Assembly (NCBI RefSeq): GCF_000972385.1 | Contig: NZ_JXTE01000097.1 | Span: forward strand, 1 to 22,874 | Source of the DNA: Streptomyces sp. WM6386 | GTDB taxonomy: Bacteria > Actinomycetota > Actinomycetes > Streptomycetales > Streptomycetaceae | Reading direction: 5' to 3' | DNA length: 22,874 nucleotides | In this document: positions 21,396 to 22,874 of the stretch, piece after piece | Numbering within the stretch: position 1 is the stretch's first letter | Layout: every line of letters begins with the position of its first letter | Notes under the pieces: generated by a model | Databases searched by the model: none | What the model was told of the DNA's origin: nothing | Seen by the model: the letters and a program-made list of their open reading frames with translations, nothing else | Position numbers and translations under genes: made by a program

Positions 21396-22228
21396 GGCGA
21401 GGGAGAGTGGGTCGGGTGCAGGGAGGGGGACAGGGGCTCAAGGGACGCGCACAGGGCGGTCGGGAACGCCGGTTCCCGGTCCTGTACGTCCTGGCAGCCC
21501 CCGGCCGAGGTCCGGAAGAACGGCTTCCAGCCCGCTTTCTCGGCCTGGTAGAACCAGCGGTCGCCCAGATGGGGCGCGCATGTGTCGTTCTCCGGGTCGC
21601 CGCAGACCGGGCCGGTGGGCCAGGAGATGTCCAGGACCAGCCACTTGCCGTCGCAGTGCTCCGCGTCCCGGTAGGTGTGCGCGGGTGAGTCGACCGCCTT
21701 CACCGCCTGCTCGTAGGAGGCGGTGGTGCAGCCGGTGGCCGGCGGGGTGCAGCCCAGGTCGCCGCAGAGGCGCAGGTGGGGCAGGTGGGCGTCGTCGGCG
21801 GTGAAGACGGCGCCGGGGTAGCCGACCACCAACTCGCGGTCTCCCAGGGGTTCGGGGAGCTTGACACGGGCCTTCGCCGTGGTGGATTTCGTGCAGCCGG
21901 AGGACTGGTCCCCGGACGGCGAGGTGAAGGTGACCTGGACCGGCACGGTGTTCGATACGGGCTCGGTGAGTTTGGCCTTGAGGTCGCGCACACACGGGTT
22001 CGGGCCGCTGGGCACGTCCACGGCGATGGTCACCGTGCGTCGATCGGTGCCGAGTTCGGCGCCGTTGATCTGGCTGCGTGTGGGCGCCGACAGCGTCCAG
22101 GGGAGCGCGGTGGCCGAGGGCGGGCTGCCCCGCCCGGCCACCTGCGTTCCGCACGCGCCGAGCAGCAGTACGGCGACAGCGCAGAGCAGGGCGGCCAGGG
22201 CCGCCCCGCGCGTGCTTCCGGATCGCAT
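21392..22228 (-). CDS. Cysteine-rich secreted lipoprotein of unknown function
   Basis: A 278-aa exported lipoprotein. The signal is MRSGSTRGAALAALLCAVAV followed by LLLGACGTQ, with lipobox LGAC (cleavage before Cys). The mature part has ten cysteines (for example LCGDLGC, TGCTTASYEQ, VCGDPENDTCAPH, GGCQDV), an even number that suggests extracellular disulphides. A beta-rich first half (RTVTIAVDVPSGPNPCVRDL) and a Pro/Ser end follow. ATG at 22228 has GGGAGAGGTG upstream and fits the signal peptide; an upstream start at 22273 would add 15 residues before it and is unlikely. I do not recognise a family. The TAA stop overlaps the TAG of the convergent helicase gene. It lies downstream of glgB on the same strand, with 66 bp between. 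Confidence 0.87.
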   Translation of the reverse strand: MRSGSTRGAALAALLCAVAVLLLGACGTQVAGRGSPPSATALPWTLSAPTRSQINGAELGTDRRTVTIAVDVPSGPNPCVRDLKAKLTEPVSNTVPVQVTFTSPSGDQSSGCTKSTTAKARVKLPEPLGDRELVVGYPGAVFTADDAHLPHLRLCGDLGCTPPATGCTTASYEQAVKAVDSPAHTYRDAEHCDGKWLVLDISWPTGPVCGDPENDTCAPHLGDRWFYQAEKAGWKPFFRTSAGGCQDVQDREPAFPTALCASLEPLSPSLHPTHSPSP

Positions 22229-22294
22229 GGGCCCGCACCTCTCCCGTGGAGCACCGACATGGACCCGGACCACTCTACGGAGTGCCGCTCCCGG

Positions 22295-22874
22295 CTACTC
22301 GGGCCGTAGCCACACCGTTGCCAGGGGCGGCAGCGTCAGGGTGATGCTGGCCGGGCGGCCGTGCCAGGCGGTCGCCTCCGGCTTGATGACGTCCGGGTTG
22401 GTGAGGTCGCCGCCGCCGTACTTGCCGACGTCGGTGTTGAGGGTCTCGTGCCAGGCGGGGATGGAGTCGGGCACGCCGAGACGGTAGTCGTGGCGGACGA
22501 CGGGGGAGAAGTTGGAGACGGCGAGGAGGGGGGTTCCTTCGGCGTCGAGGCGCAGGAAGGCGAAGATGTTGTCTTCGGCCGCGTCTCCCACGATCCACTG
22601 GAAGCCGTCGGGGTCGGTGTCGCGCTGCCACAGGGCCGGGGTGTGGCGGTAGACGATGTTGAGGTCGCGGACCAGGTCCCGCACTCCGCGGTGGTCCGCC
22701 TCCGCGCCGTAGCCGGGGTCGAGGAGCCACCAGTCCGGGCCGTGCGCCTCCGACCACTCGGCGCCCTGGGCGAACTCCTGGCCCATGAAGAGGAGTTGTT
22801 TGCCGGGGTGGGCCCACATGAAGGCGAGGTAGGCGCGGTGGGTGGCGCGTTGCTGCCACCAGTCGCCGGGCATC
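22295..22874 (-). CDS. glgB: 1,4-alpha-glucan branching enzyme GlgB, C-terminal part (5' end outside window)
   Basis: Only the last 193 residues are visible, and the frame is open at the right edge. GlgB makes the alpha-1,6 branches of glycogen. The visible part begins MPGDWWQQRATHRAYLAFMW, then HPGKQLLFMGQEFAQGAEWS, a highly conserved GlgB barrel segment, then WWLLDPGYGAEADHRGVRDL and the C-terminal beta domain (FLRLDAEGTPLLAVSNFSPV). It ends TLPPLATVWLRPE, a typical GlgB end. The first visible Met is internal, not the start. In Streptomyces glgB often lies with glgE, pep2 and treS (known); those would be to the right of the window and are not seen. Confidence 0.95.
   Translation of the reverse strand, partial: MPGDWWQQRATHRAYLAFMWAHPGKQLLFMGQEFAQGAEWSEAHGPDWWLLDPGYGAEADHRGVRDLVRDLNIVYRHTPALWQRDTDPDGFQWIVGDAAEDNIFAFLRLDAEGTPLLAVSNFSPVVRHDYRLGVPDSIPAWHETLNTDVGKYGGGDLTNPDVIKPEATAWHGRPASITLTLPPLATVWLRPE

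Overview
The window is very GC-rich actinobacterial DNA, almost certainly Streptomyces or a close relative. The support is the extreme third-position GC bias, GTG starts, a mycothiol-type maleylpyruvate isomerase-fold protein, an actinobacterial HelD-like helicase, lipoprotein-anchored sugar uptake, and a GC-rich double-hairpin intergenic element of a kind I recall as common in Streptomyces. I see no rRNA, tRNA, CRISPR array, transposase or plasmid origin.

Left edge to 3.2 kb: a minus-strand sugar ABC uptake operon (binding lipoprotein, MalF-type permease, MalG-type permease cut by the window edge). A promoter-like sequence lies in front of it, with a 16-bp site resembling a DasR operator between its -35 and -10. 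From 3.2 to 6.7 kb is the most unusual part. It holds a nucleotide-phosphorylase-fold nucleosidase, an NB-ARC/TPR (NLR-like) STAND ATPase immediately downstream, and a divergent four-helix membrane protein. I read this as a candidate NLR-like conflict or anti-phage module in which the nucleosidase is the effector.

From 6.6 to 10.8 kb: a CitA/DcuS-type two-component system divergent from a DctA C4-dicarboxylate transporter, a classic sensor-plus-transporter unit. From 10.8 to 14.1 kb: a TetR repressor divergent from a DHA2-type MFS drug exporter, with three near-identical palindromic operators between them, then a DUF2127 membrane protein. From 14.2 to 15.5 kb: a MarR regulator divergent from a maleylpyruvate isomerase-fold protein, with a MarR-type dyad in the promoter.

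From 15.5 to 17.7 kb there is a scar. A decayed AAA+ ATPase fragment (plus strand) and an aldo/keto reductase (minus strand) run into each other at about 15,990, and both lack their normal 3' ends. This suggests one deletion removed both gene ends. The reductase is in an operon with an NAD-dependent epimerase-type protein, divergent from an Lrp/AsnC regulator. From 18.3 to 19.1 kb: a MerR regulator translationally coupled to thioredoxin, ended by a perfect 17-bp terminator stem. From 19.1 kb to the right edge: a HelD-like helicase, a cysteine-rich lipoprotein overlapping it tail to tail, and the C-terminal third or less of glycogen branching enzyme GlgB.

Most regulators sit divergently beside their probable targets. 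Two genes (the binding protein and dctA) end in short tandem duplications that copy the last codons plus the stop.
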